Below, piece after piece: positions 32,580-43,107 of a stretch of 64,000 nt of DNA. Within the stretch, counting starts at the first letter, position 1; every line of letters starts with the position of its first letter. A program made the translations under genes and the position numbers. The DNA comes from Megaustenia siamemsis (lineage: Eukaryota > Mollusca > Gastropoda > Stylommatophora > Ariophantidae): the NCBI GenBank assembly GCA_032433765.1, contig JAVIAB010000008.1, forward strand, positions 37,354,491-37,418,490. Direction: 5' to 3'. Below the pieces are notes generated by a model, which was not told the DNA's origin, ran no database searches, and was given only the letters and a program-made list of their open reading frames with translations.

Positions 32580-32848
32580 GTGGTGTGTGATGTGGGGTGT
32601 GGGGTGTGTGGTGTATGGTGTGTGATGTGTGGTATGTGGTGTGTGATGTGTGGTGTGTGATTTGTGGTGTGTGGTGTGTGATGTGTGGTGTGTGATGTGT
32701 GGTGTGTGGTGTGTGATGTGTGATGTGTGGTGTGTGGTGTGTGGTGTGTGATGTGTGATGTGTGGTGTGTGATTTGTGGTGTGTGGTGTGTGATGTGTGG
32801 TGTGTGATGTGTGGTGTGTGGTGTGTGGTGTGTGATTTGTGGTGTGTA
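32580..32848 (+). repeat. GTGTGTGG/GTGTGATG array
   Basis: Heptamer-like units (TGTGTGG, TGTGATG, TGATTTG) in higher-order blocks, for example GTGTGTGATTTGTGGTGTGT repeated. It ends exactly where a LINE-F fragment starts. Confidence 0.93.
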
Positions 32849-33690
32849 GAGCAGTATTATCAGATCAATAGTAGACAAAAAAGGAATTGAGGTCAATGGT
32901 CACAACATAAATAATTTGCGATATCCGGATGACACAGTCTTAATAGCAGAGACAGAGCATGAACTACAAGAAATGATAGACATAATAGTAGAAAAAAGCA
33001 ACAAGAAAGGTCTCAGTCTGAATAGTAAGAAAACAGAAATAATGGTCACATATCGAAGAAACACCAGCATGCAGCATACAAATAAACAGGACAAATTTGA
33101 AAAAAGTGCAACATCTGAAATACTTGGGCACAATAATAACATCAGATGGAAGATGCACCACAGAAATAAAAAGCAGAATAGCTCAGACCAAAATAGCGTT
33201 TCTGAAAATGAAAAAATATCTTATGCAACAAATCTAAGTCAATGGAAATGAGAAACAGAGTTCATCGGTGCTATATAGAACCAATTCTGACCTATGGAAG
33301 CGAATCATGGACAAAAAAGACGATTAGAGGCCACGGAGATCAATGACCAATGAGTCAAATTGGTCAAAAAGACCAATGGGGAAATTCTCAAAGAGGCCAA
33401 CACAAAAAGGCAGCTCTTAAAAAAACATCAGAAAGAAGCTATCAACATTTTTTCGGGCACATCATGAGAAGAGGAAAATTGGAATACTTGGTTACAACTG
33501 GCAAAATAAAACGAAAGAGAGATCGCGGACGACAAAGAGAGAAACTACTGGATAGCTTGGTGTCATGGCATGGAAAACAGTCAACAACAGAGCTGATACG
33601 ATGCACTGTAGATAGAAGATTGTGGAAAACACGATCGCCTACGTCAATCGGTATGGCACATGTTGATGATGATGAGAACAGTAATTCGAA
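32849..33690 (+). pseudogene. LINE-F reverse transcriptase, C-terminal half
   Basis: Starts within the palm at [14 protein letters not shown]. The catalytic YADD is YPDD here (LRYPDDTVLIAETEHELQ), likely inactivating. Next come [15 protein letters not shown] and FKYLGTIITSDGRCTTEI in shifted frames. The VLTYGSESWTKKTIRGHGDQ region has a small deletion. The tail reads HIMRRGKLEYLVTTGKIKRK, RDRGRQREKLLDSLVSWHGK, STTELIRCTVDRRLWK. It ends in ATGTTGATGATGATGAG. Confidence 0.88.
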
Positions 33691-33710
33691 CGTATTCGAT
33701 CTGTGTAATT

Positions 33711-33815
33711 CATAGTAGACAGTAGTTGATAGAAGACAGTAGTTGATAGTAGACAGTAGTTGATAGAAGACAGTAGTTGATAGTAGACAGTAGTTGATAG
33801 AAGACAGTAGTTCAT
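33711..33815 (+). repeat. Minisatellite, 17-bp unit, about 6 copies
   Basis: CAGTAGTTGATAGAAGA and CAGTAGTTGATAGTAGA alternate strictly, so the true repeat is 34 bp. Confidence 0.95.
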
Positions 33816-33934
33816 AAAAAAAATAGTGTATTATTAGAAAGTGTTTTTTTAATGTTATGGTATCACCGTATCTGTCTTAACAGGTGTCAATAGAATCTGG
33901 TAGCGAGTAACATGAATTAGTTATTCATGTGGTA

Positions 33935-34278
33935 GTAGTAACAGCAGCAGAATTGGTAATAGTAGTAGTAGTAATAGTAATAGTAGTAGTAATAGTAGTA
34001 GTTATAGTAATAATAGTAGTAGTAATAGTAATAATAGTAATAATAGTTGTAGTAGTAGTAGTAATAACAGTAGTAATAATAGTATTAATAGCAGTAGTAA
34101 TAGTAGTAGTAGCAGTAACAGCATTAGCAACAGTAGTAGTAGTAATATTAGTAGTAATAGTGGTAGTAATAGTAGTAGTAGTAGTAGTAGTAATAGTAAT
34201 AGTAGTAGTAACAGTATTAATAATAGTAGTAGTAGTAGTAATAGTAGTAATATAGTAGCAGTAATAGTAGTAATAGAG
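33935..34278 (+). repeat. (TAG/TAA)n trinucleotide tract
   Basis: About 340 bp of imperfect AGT/AAT triplets (AGTAGTAGTAATAGTAATAG). Stop-free frames on both strands are a consequence of the triplet composition. Confidence 0.95.
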
Positions 34279-34279
34279 C

Positions 34280-34670
34280 CTTCTACTGGGCATGACCAAT
34301 CTTCCTTTTTTTTACTGGACATGACCAATCTTTCTTTTCTACTGAACATGGCCAATCTTCTTTTTCTACTGAACATTACCAATCTTCCTTTTCTACTGGA
34401 CATGACCAATCTTCCTTTTCTACTGGACATGACCAATCTTCCTTTTCTACTGGACATGACCAATCTTCCTTTTCTACTGGACATGACCAATCTTCCTTTT
34501 CTACTGGACATGACCAATCTTTCTTTTCTACTGAACATGGCCAATCTTCTTTTTCTACTGGACATTACCAATCTTCTTTTTCTACTGGACATTACCAATC
34601 TTCATTTTCTACTGGACATGACCAATCTTCCTTTTCTACTGGACATGACCAATCTTCTCTTTTTTACTTA
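34280..34670 (+). repeat. Minisatellite, 27-bp unit, about 14 copies
   Basis: Unit CTACTGGACATGACCAATCT plus TCCTTTT. Variant pairs (TGAACATGGCC, TGGACATTACC) recur in runs. Confidence 0.95.
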
Positions 34671-34980
34671 ACTAAAACCTGGCAACCTGAGTAGTGGCCG
34701 TCCTTATTTTCCAACAATGGGCGGGGCTCACTCAGCACGGCCTACTTAACATTCCTCTCCCAATAATTAACTCGTGGGAAAGCTCTTCAGACTGACTGCT
34801 TCTATTGTTTAATCTTAAAGTGGTTGAGGTTATAAATAGCACATCTTTCATCGAGGGCAGTAGTCCGGTCTTTCCATGTTTCCACGACAGATTGGCACTT
34901 GACACGTTAAAACTGTCACTCAAAATATTCTGTCTCCACATAACAAAAATAACGCAGATTGTCACATGTGTACATTAATA

Positions 34981-35627
34981 GAGAGATGAAATGTGTTAGA
35001 CGAATGACAGGAAACAGTCTGAGAGATAAGATCAGAAATGAAGAACTGAGAAAAAATCTAGGAATAGCCCCCGCCATAGAATATATAAGAGGCCAACACA
35101 AAAAGGGAGCTCTTAAAAAACATCAGAAAGAAGCAATCAACATTTTTTGGGCACATCATGAAAAGAGGAAAGATGGAATACTTGGTTACAACTGGCAAAA
35201 TAAAAGGAAAGAGAGATCGCGGACGACAAAGAGAGAAAATACTGGATAGCTTGGTGTCATGGCATGGAAAACAGTCAACAACAGAACTGATACGATGTAC
35301 TGTAGATAGAAGATTGTTGAGGGACATGATCGCCTATGCCAACCGGCAGGGTACATGATGATGATGATAGAATATATAAGGAAACAACAGATAAAATGGT
35401 TTGGCCACGTGACAATGCAGAAAGAACAAAATACAACACAACGAGCCTTCAACAAACGTTGTGAGAACACCAGACCCAAGAGTCGACCACGAAAAAGATG
35501 GGTCGATGGAATATTAGAAGCACTAGGAAACATAACAGCAGCAGAGGCGAACAGAAGAGCAAAAGACCGCAAATTATATCTCCCATCGACGCTGAAAGGC
35601 AGATGAGGAAGGAAAGAGGAAGAAGAA
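34981..35627 (+). mobile_element. LINE-G 5'-truncated copy carrying a nested LINE-F
   Basis: LINE-G tail: KCVRRMTGNSLRDKIRNEEL then LGIAPAIEYI (34985-35089), and after the LINE-F insert EYIRKQQIKWFGHVTMQKEQ, a NTTQRAFNKRCENTRPKSRP block, RKRWVDGILEALGNITAAEA and RRAKDRKLYLPSTLKGR (to about 35603). It closes in GAGGAAGAAGAA. The outer flanks GTACATTAATA (34970-34980) and GTACATGAATA (35628-35638) look like a duplication with one change. The post-polymerase frame after the insert is open. Confidence 0.88.
35090..35366 (+). mobile_element. LINE-F 277-bp insertion inside LINE-G, with 14-bp target duplication
   Basis: Begins at AGGCCAACACAAAAAGGGAG, the position where LINE-F copies at 33391 and 57855 read AAAGAGGCCAACAC, and ends in the ATGATGATGATG tail. 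ATAGAATATATAAG stands on both sides (35076-35089 and 35367-35380), so LINE-G's AIEYI(K/R) text is duplicated at the junctions. Coding: KRELLKNIRKKQSTFFG (shifted), MKRGKMEYLVTTGKIKGKRD, RGRQREKILDSLVSWHGKQS, TTELIRCTVDRRLLRDMIAY. Confidence 0.95.
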
Positions 35628-35638
35628 GTACATGAATA

Positions 35639-35719
35639 CCTCTTTAGCGCAATTTCATATGATCAGAAGGCGGTATAAAGCCTTATATAATTGCTATTTT
35701 GTTACACATACAAACACAT

Positions 35720-35752
<33 letters not shown>

Positions 35753-35892
35753 TATGCACACATTCTTTACGCGGTCTAAGGTGTAGGGTATCCATATATT
35801 TCAATACCTAAGGCACACGTTTAGGTAATGTGTTCAGTATCACGCCAGGCCGCAATTACTTTATTTCTTAAAATGCCAGGTGCCCTTTTTTA
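35639..35892. repeat. CATACA microsatellite and a decayed SINE-1 fragment
   Basis: CACATACACATACACATACA-type repeats lie at 35700-35762. A minus-strand SINE-1 trace (GTAATGTGTTCAGTATCACG, GCCGCAATTACTTTATTTC) lies around 35775-35872. Confidence 0.6.
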
Positions 35893-36725
35893 GAGGACAA
35901 GTTCTCATCAGCAGTCAGATAAAAACGATGCAGGAAAACACAAATGAACTATCATCAATAGCCAGCAAAATTGGGCTTGAGGTCAATCATGAAAAGACTA
36001 AAGTCATGAAAAGTTTAATTCCAACAAGTGACAAAATATACATGGAAAACAAACCAGTAGAAGAGATCGATCACTTTATCTATCTTGGAAGTCACATTGA
36101 TCGAGAAGGGGATACGAGCAAAGAAATTAGAATCAGACTGGCTAAAGCAGCAATGTCTTTCAGAAGCCTTGAAAAGTTGTGGAAATCAAAACTCATTAGC
36201 ACAAACACAAAACTTTGGCTATTCAAATCAAATGTACTATCAACCCTTACGTATGCGTGTGAAAGCTGGAAAACAACAAGAGATATAGAAACAAAGTTGA
36301 ACGCATTCGAAAATAAATGTCTAAGGAAAATATTTGGTATAGAATGGAACGAATTCAAAACAAACGAGGAAATTAGAGAAATCGCCAATCAACCACTAAT
36401 ATCTTCAGTAATAAAGAAAAGACGATGGTCATACGTTGGACATGTGATGAGAAGAGATAATAATCGAATAGCAAAGCAAGCCCTCATATGGGAAACAACA
36501 GGTAAAAGAAAAAGAGGAAGACCCAGGGAGACACTGAGAAGAACATTGATGAGAGAGGCAAGAGCAGCAGGAATCGGCTCCCTCAATGAGATAGAACTGC
36601 TTGCACAGAACAGAGACAGATGGCGAGATTTGATAAAATATCTTTAAAAGAAAACTGCTAGAACAAAAATTCATATAGGAGAAGGTGTATCTTGGTCTAC
36701 GCCCTATGGGCCGGTTACGGCTCGA
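35893..36725 (+). pseudogene. LINE-A reverse transcriptase C-terminal half, open frame
   Basis: The open frame runs to a stop at 36645-36647 and lacks the polymerase catalytic motifs. In order: a helix ISSQIKTMQENTNELSSIAS, KIGLEVNHEKTKVMK, FIYLGSHIDREGDTSKEIRI, AAMSFRSLEKLWKSKLIS, LTYACESWKTTRDIETKLN, NKCLRKIFGIEWNEFKTNEE, KRRWSYVGHVMRRDNNRIAK, WETTGKRKRGRPRETLRRTL and LLAQNRDRWRDLIKYL. This is the thumb and C-terminal domain of a LINE protein. It is 5'-truncated near 35893. A 78-bp 3' untranslated part ends GGCTCGAAAGGTCAATAGAT, followed by an (ATAG)n tail. Least damaged LINE-A copy; one possible reference for the family end. Confidence 0.9.
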
Positions 36726-36732
36726 AAGGTCA

Positions 36733-36749
36733 ATAGATAGATAGATAGA
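36733..36749 (+). repeat. (ATAG)n tail of LINE-A
   Basis: Four tetranucleotides at the LINE-A 3' end. The same junction at 8256/8257 is followed by about 275 bp of the complementary tetranucleotide array. Confidence 0.85.
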
Positions 36750-36834
36750 AACTTCAAAGCCGTGTCGCTTCAGAAACTGGGAAATGAATCTGTACCCTAC
36801 CAGCAACGAACGTCAACAAACTTTCAGCGTTGGG

Positions 36835-37131
<297 letters not shown>

Positions 37132-37164
37132 TTTGTCTGTATGTATATATAATACATGGTGTTT

Positions 37165-37220
37165 TACTTGCAACGGAACCCCGGCATATCTTTAATTGTT
37201 TTACCACTAGCGTTGTTACT
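37165..37220 (+). repeat. Short dispersed segment shared with 61470-61516
   Basis: CTTGCAACGGAACCCCGG, ATATCTTTAATTG and TTACCACTA occur in both places with few changes. The origin is not recognised. Confidence 0.7.
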
Positions 37221-37849
37221 GAAATGAAACTTGGAGCGGGCTTACAATGTAACATATTCTGGAAGTGACCAACCAATGACTTCCATAACAGGATAATAAC
37301 TGCAGAGGAAATTCCGGATTCCATAGGGAGTGAATGACACCTGGTTTATATACTCGTGTATGTTTGTGTGTGTTTTCTGTATAAAAAATGTCTTTTTATT
37401 TTGCGTTACTTTAGAACGATCCCATAACCCCTTTACGCTGTTCTTCTCATAATTCTCCTGCAAACCCTCGTTTCTGTGTGTGTCCAATAATTATCTTATC
37501 TGTTGACTGATTGTCCAGGAGACTCGTCCACGTCCCAAGTCTAACTCCAAATAACACCGACGACCTCTCCATTCCCCCAACCCCATTTCTTTTGATAAAA
37601 ATAGATTTGTACAATTGATTTCTCATTAAATTCCGCCTTTTCCTTGAGCTTTTCTACACCTCTTCTCCGTTTTGCTTGTACCATTTGAATATTACTTGGT
37701 TCCCATGAATTTGAGTTATTCTTTACTTGACTGTTCCACATTTTAGTTCAACATTTCGGTGTTTTGGCTATCTGTGTTACCACTGTTACTTCTGACTTCT
37801 GTAGCATTTGTTGTTAAATTCCGTCACTATAGTGCTAATTTATGCTTCT
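37221..37849. other. Nothing recognised
   Basis: No family recognised in either strand. Confidence 0.5.
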
Positions 37850-38135
37850 TGATCCACCACAAACACTCAAATTGTTTTACATATTATTATTTCCTTTTCT
37901 TATTAATTGTTATTTTTCTCTTCTTGCTACAGAGCAAGATTTGTCCTTTTTCTTCCATTTCTTATTTCTTTCCTTCCTGGTTCTTTTTCTTCCTCCTTTT
38001 TTTTCTCTTACTTTTCTTCTTCGTAGTTTTTAATTAATTTCACTTCTTCTACTACATTCTCCTCCTCTTTCTTCGCCTCCTTCTTCCTCTTTCTTCTTCC
38101 TCTTCATTCTCTTTCTTCTTCTTCTTTCTTCCTCT
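37850..38135 (+). repeat. Pyrimidine-rich tract
   Basis: CTTCTTCCTCTTTCTTCTTC-type sequence with little A or G, especially 38040-38135. Confidence 0.75.
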
Positions 38136-39099
38136 CTCTTCCTGTTGTTCCCCGTTTTATTCTTCTTCCTTTCTTCATCTCCGTGTATTTCCTTCTTTCC
38201 ACTTCCTAAAAATGGCGTCTTGCATCGTCGTACTTTTATACTTCAGCCAAGCTGCGACATCTCACGTTGTCGGCCCGCAGCATCCGACTTTTCCTTTTCG
38301 AAAGAATATATTTGGAACCAGACCCTTCTCCATGTTCGCTTTAAACTAATCTGGCCAGATTTCCTTGACCACCGCACAGAGCTGTAGTCTTGGTCAGCTA
38401 TCGGTTACTGTCCATGACGCAATGAGCGCACAATTAGCCGCCATCTTATATCAAACTATTTTATTTACGATTTGATTTTCTGTGACAGTTCAAGGTCATC
38501 AACCTTAAAACCGTATGTTTTCTTGTGGAGAAGAAACCTTTCTTTTATTTGGCAGCTTGCAGCTTTGTTGGCTTGCAATTAACTGTATCTAAATAACTTC
38601 TAAATAACTTCTAAATAATTTCCAAAGTTTATGTCCCAACAACAAGCTAAAACTAACCTGAACGATCGGCCATTTAAAACTTCCTAATTGTTTCTCAAGA
38701 GGGATGCCTCGGCATGTGTTTTGTTTAGTGGAAAAGTTAAGGATGGCTGCGTGTTTACAAATGTCAGGTTTCCTACGTGTTTTCTTTATGTCCGTTTAGG
38801 CTCTTTTCTAAGGGATTGCAGATAGAGGGGGATGTGTGGGTTAGGGGCTAGAAATACATATATTGCATTTATTGAACTGGTAAGAGGTGTGCGCTAATAT
38901 TTGTTATTTGTTCTTCTTCTACTACTACTACTACTACTACTACTTCTGCAATCATGGCTCATTCAGACTAGGATTCCGGACTCTCTTATGAAGGCAGCTG
39001 TCTGTTTCAGAACGTGCTTTGTCGTCATTTTATCCAGGTTACAATGGCATTGGCTGGTAGTTTCTATTTTATGGGGTCTCTGTTGTCTATTTGTGAAAA
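38136..39099. other. Nothing recognised; short (CTA)n
   Basis: A (CTA)n run of about 8 units lies near 38918-38943. At 38595-38625 TAAATAACTTC repeats three times. No gene found. Confidence 0.5.
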
Positions 39100-39370
39100 C
39101 CACACGACTGGGCTACTGACTTTCGGACAACCCGTTTTTCGATTCCCGTTGAAGGCAGTGTGAATTGTACTCGTGGTTGGAAAAATAAATACCCCCTCGG
39201 TCGACCCAGCCGCTGGCAGAAATGAGTACCAGGGTAGTACTCTGGCAAGGTGAGGAATGTCACCTCGCATCTTGAGTTTCGATGCTTGAAGCGACACTAT
39301 CCAGAAGTCTCCGAACATTTCTGGTTAAGCGGTCGAGCACATATGGGTAAAAATTCGCGCGCTAAGACGC
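39100..39370 (+). repeat. Y dispersed repeat, copy 2
   Basis: Inverted relative to 10381-10650, with the shared blocks listed there. Its right end continues GAGCACATATGGGTAAAAAT, close to the start of copy 1 (CCCATATGTGCTCGG). Confidence 0.75.
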
Positions 39371-39479
39371 CGGTTTATGGCTTGTACGTTACCTTCACCT
39401 CCCTATATTAGTTGTTAGCGTATCTGCTAGTGTGAGTGACTGTATGAAATTTTGATATCAAGATGTACTTTTAATTTAT

Positions 39480-40055
39480 ACTAGTGTTATACTAGGTTAG
39501 CGTGTTATACTAGGTTGGCGTGTTATACTAGGTTAGCGTGTTATACTAGGTTAGCGTGTTATACTAGGTTGGCGTGTTATACTAGGTTGGCGTGTTATAC
39601 TAGGTTGGCGTGTTATACTAGGTTAGCGTGTTATACTAGGTTAGCGTGTTATACTAGGTTGGCGTGTTATACTAGGTTAGCGTGTTATACTAGGTTAGCA
39701 TGTTATACTAGGTTAGCGTGTTATACTAGGTTGGCGTGTTATACTAGGTTAGCGTGTTATACTAGGTTAGTGTGTTATACTAGGTTAGCGTGTTATACTA
39801 GGTTAGCGTGTTATACTAGGTTAGCGTGTTATACTAGGTTAGCGTGTTACACTAAGTTAGCGTGTTATACTAGGTTAGCGTGTTATACTAGGTTAGCGTG
39901 TTATACTAGGTTAGCGTGTTATACTAGGTTAGCGTGTTATACTAGGTTGGCGTGTTATACTAGGTTAGCGTGTTATACTAGGTTAGCGTGTTATACTAGG
40001 TTAGCTTGTTATACTAGGTTAGCGTGTTATACTAGGTTAGCGCGATAGTCTAGTT
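39480..40055 (+). repeat. Minisatellite, 18-bp unit, about 32 copies
   Basis: Unit TTATACTAGGTTAGCGTG with GGCG variants interspersed. It gives an open frame of 177 codons with a six-residue repeat (LACYTR). No signal peptide or other protein context, so I treat the frame as incidental. Confidence 0.96.
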
Positions 40056-40189
40056 GTAAAATAATGTGCTGCTATTCCCCGTTGTAGTTAAATTCACTTA
40101 TGACGAGCGGATGGACTGTGAACTTTAACGTTATTTCAGTGGAATATTATTTGTTCTTCTTGTGTTGGCGTGTTAACTATCATCGATAG

Positions 40190-40596
40190 GCCACCGTGTG
40201 TGTTCGCGGTTCGACAGGCAAACATCTATTTTGACAACAATGGCGCCTAGCGGGAATGTCCATCCCAAATGTACAAAGTCTGTGACGGTGGGTGTAGATG
40301 GGGCTGAAAAATCGGAAATGATCACCGGTCCAGAAAGTGAAAACAGCAAAAAGTGGGGTACACGTGAGGCATGGTTCCACAAGAGTTGGATGGTTTTCCC
40401 TCATAAGGCACGAAAGACGAAAATGGCTGACCACCATGAAAGAGACTGGAGCCTCATCACGTAAAATTCCAAAGAAAGCCATGGAGAGAAATTCTAATTT
40501 ATGTCAGAAGAAAGATCTACGAATATGTACATGGAATGTTAGAACTCTTTACCAAGAAGGAAAATTGAAAAACCTTATTTTAGAAACAGAATGATT
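40190..40596 (+). pseudogene. LINE 5' region and start of endonuclease domain
   Basis: The plus strand carries KKDLRICTWNVRTLYQEGKL then KNLILETE (about 40500-40590), the opening of an apurinic-type LINE endonuclease with the Asn of TWNVRT. It is preceded by about 300 bp resembling a LINE 5' untranslated part (AATGGCGCC…, ACCATGAAAGAGACTGGAGC). A LINE-G insertion cuts it at 40596. After the target duplication the text continues as RLNVDIL-like at 41355-41380 and then dissolves into a pyrimidine tract. Which LINE family it belongs to is unknown. Confidence 0.8.
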
Positions 40597-41350
40597 CTTC
40601 TTCTCTCTTCTATCCTTCCTCTGCTGCCGTTGGCGTCGAGGGGAGAAACAATCTGCGATTCTTTGCTCTTCTGTTGGCCTCTTCTGATGTTATTCCTCCT
40701 AGTGACTCTAGTATTCCCTTTATCCATCTCTTTCTCGGTCTTCCTCTTAATCTGGCGTTTTCGTAGCGTTTGTTTATGGCTCTTTGATTCATTGTTAGTT
40801 ATTTTTGTATTGTTATGTGGCCGAACCAATTTATCTGTTGTTTCTTTATGTATTCGATGGCTGGTTCCATTTCGAGTTTCTTCCTCAGGTTTGTGTTTCT
40901 TACTCTTTCCCTTAAACTGTTTCCTGTCATTCTTCTGACACATTTCATTTCGATGGTCGTTATCTTTCTTATTGTTCTCGAGTCCAGCGTCCAATTCTGG
41001 CACTGATAGCACAGCGTTGGTAGAAAAATTGATTTGTATATTGCCCTTTTTGCTTCCGTAGTTATTGCTTTGTTTTTCAATAGTGTTGATACTTGGCCTA
41101 TAACTTGACATGCTTTGTTACACCTTATATCTATTTCTGTCTCTTGGTTATTGTCTTGTGTTAACGTGCTACCCAGATATTTAAAATTGTCAACTTGCTT
41201 CAAAGACGTATTATCTATTATGATGTTTAGTTTTTCTTTCTTTTTCGCTATTGCCATTACTTCGGTTTTGCTTATGTTGATCTTCATGTTGTATTGTTTA
41301 CAAGTGTTGTTTAGCCTGTTGATATGTTATTGTAGGTCCTCAGTTTGATT
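40597..41350 (-). mobile_element. LINE-G insertion with 13-bp target duplication
   Basis: 5'-truncated minus-strand LINE-G of 754 bp. From the right: NISKTEVMAIAKKK, NTSLKQVDNFKYLGSTLTQD, EIDIRCNKACQVIGQVSTLL, LPTLCYQCQNWTLDSRTIRK, EMKCVRRMTGNSLRERVRNT, EYIKKQQINWFGHITIQ, then a frameshift (near 40800) and NQRAINKRYENARLRGRPRK, RWIKGILESLGGITSEEANR, LFLPSTPTAAEE. Ends in a GAGAAGAAGAAT-type run. AAACAGAATGATT flanks it at 40584-40596 and 41351-41363. Confidence 0.94.
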
Positions 41351-41363
41351 AAACAGAATGATT

Positions 41364-41570
41364 AAACGTAGATATTTTATTTTTTGTTATTTCTTTCTTT
41401 CATTATCTTTCTTTCTGTCTCTCTTTTTTGTCCCTTTTCTTTCTGTCTGTCTTTCTTTATATATATATTTTTTTTTCTTCTCGTTCTCTCTTTTTCTTTC
41501 TTTCCTTTTTTTTCTATTTCTTGCTTTCTCTCTTTACTTCTTTCTTTCTCTCTTTGGATGGTTTTCCTTC
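41364..41570 (+). repeat. Endonuclease trace then pyrimidine-rich tract
   Basis: The first about 20 bases continue the interrupted endonuclease. 41380-41565 is TTTCTTTCTTTC-like with an ATATATATAT patch near 41460. Confidence 0.7.
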
Positions 41571-41886
41571 ATAAATGAAATTCAAAATATCCATTGTTTC
41601 CTTCCTTAGGATCGACTGGGAGGACGTGTTTTGAAACTATGTTGCTCAACAAATAAACAAGCCTACCTAGTACGTCATTGCTAATATTACAAGTACAATT
41701 CGCCCTCTTGCTACACTTACATCTTACATTTTATTTCCGTGCCAGATTATATTATGTTTCAGGTAGCTATGGTGTTGTGTGTGTTCATTATAAACATTTC
41801 TTGTGTTACTTAAAACAATCTACTTCCTGTATATATGTATTTATCTTTGAACGTGTAATAGGCAAATCATGATGCAATCCTACAAA

Positions 41887-41890
<4 letters not shown>
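41571..41890. other. Nothing recognised
   Basis: No family recognised before the (TA)n run. Confidence 0.5.

Positions 41891-41949
<59 letters not shown>
41891..41949 (+). repeat. (TA)n, left of LINE-F
   Basis: Uninterrupted TA dinucleotides ending at the CATCATCATCAT end of a reversed LINE-F. The matching (TA)n lies at 42471-42538. Confidence 0.97.
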
Positions 41950-41951
<2 letters not shown>

Positions 41952-42456
41952 TCATCATCATCATGTGCCATACCGGTTGGCGTAGGCGATCATGTCCCTC
42001 CACAATCTTCTACCTACAGTGCATCGTATCAGTTCTGTTGTTGACTGTTTTCCATGCCATGACACCAAGCTATCCAGTATTTTCTCTCTTTGTCATCCGC
42101 GTTCTCTCTTTCCTTTTATTTTGCCGGTTGTAACCAAGTATTCCAACTTTCCTCTTCTCACGATGTGCCCTAAAAATGTTGAGTGTTTCTTTCTGATGTT
42201 TTTTAGGAGTTGCCTTTTTGTATTGGCCTCTTTGAGAATTTCCTCATAGGTCATTTTAACTGTCCATGGAACTTTCAACATTCCTCTGAGAAACCCCATC
42301 TCTGTGGCCTCTAACCGTCTTTTCATTTGTTTATCTACTGTCATGATTCGCTTCCATAGATCAGAATTGGTTCTATATAGCACCGATGAACTCTCTTTCT
42401 CATTTCTATTTACATAGATTTGTTGCATAAGACATTTTTCATTTTCTGAAATGCTA
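41950..42456 (-). mobile_element. LINE-F copy inserted in (TA)n
   Basis: 5'-truncated minus-strand copy: KMKNVLCNKS, RESSSVLYRTNSDLW, KQMKRRLEATEMGFLRGMLK, VPWTVKMTYEEILKEANTKR, LLKNIRKKHSTFLGHIVRRG, KLEYLVTTGKIKGKRER, and a shifted SVSWHGKQSTTELIRCTVGR tail. Ends in five ATG triplets. It is bracketed by (TA)n on both sides, so the target was probably a TA microsatellite. Confidence 0.88.
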
Positions 42457-42465
42457 CTATAAATA

Positions 42466-42470
<5 letters not shown>

Positions 42471-42538
<68 letters not shown>
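42471..42538 (+). repeat. (TA)n, right of LINE-F
   Basis: Counterpart of 41891-41949. The few bases between LINE-F and this run (TAAATAAATAA) are imperfect TA-rich sequence. Confidence 0.97.
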
Positions 42539-42540
<2 letters not shown>

Positions 42541-42659
42541 TATATAGATCAACAAGAAGACAAAATAGGAAAAGACAAAAGAGAAAAAATCCAGTCACAT
42601 CATGCGTGTAATGTTCATGGAACATAATGTAATTCCCCTATTTTCGATCATCAACACAT

Positions 42660-42737
42660 TTATTAAGGGGTAACGTGGTCGGTACAACACCAGAGCAGCA
42701 TTTCTTTCCCCAGAAATTATCCGTACCCATTACAGCT
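42660..42737 (-). repeat. SINE-1 fragment
   Basis: GGTAACGTGGTCGGTACAAC, CAGCATTTCTTTCCCCAGAA and CCGTACCCATTA match the SINE-1 body on the minus strand. It is cut on the right by LINE-G. Confidence 0.75.
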
Positions 42738-43107
42738 TCTTCCTTCCTCATTTGCCTATTTTTAGCGTCGAGGGGAGATATGTTTGCGGACTTTCGGCTT
42801 TTCTGTTGCCTCTTCTGTTTTCTAGTGTTTCTATTACTCCATCAATCCATCTTTTTCGTGGTCGATAATTGGGTGTGGTGTTCTTATAGTGTTTATTAAA
42901 GGCTCAATGTGTTGTATTTTGGCCTTTCTGTCTTATCACACGGCCAAATTATTTTATCTCTTGTTTATTGTTCTTCTGTGACGGAAAATACTTTTCGTTT
43001 TTATCATGTTCCTTCATTTCTAATTTTATCTTTCAGACTGTTTCCTGCCATACGTTTAACACATTTAAGTTTGGTAGTGGTTGTTTTTCTTATTGTTCTT
43101 GAGTCTA
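42738..43107 (-). pseudogene. LINE-G tail interrupted by DNA transposon copy 2
   Basis: Minus-strand LINE-G C-terminal region, decayed: FNKHYKNTTPNYRPRKRWID, an EYIRG…KIIWPCDKTERPK-like shifted part, KCVKRMAGNSLKDKIRNEG, then IDSRTIRKTT. It breaks at the TA of GAGTCTA (43106-43107). The upstream text of the LINE resumes beyond the transposon at 45203. Confidence 0.82.

Noticed and set aside
37759..38037. Hydrophobic open frame of 92 codons
   Set aside because: Its Phe/Leu/Ser richness follows from a pyrimidine-rich tract; no start context or homology.
39515..40048. Open frame of 177 codons made of LACYTR repeats
   Set aside because: Direct consequence of an 18-bp stop-free unit, with no non-repeat coding flank.
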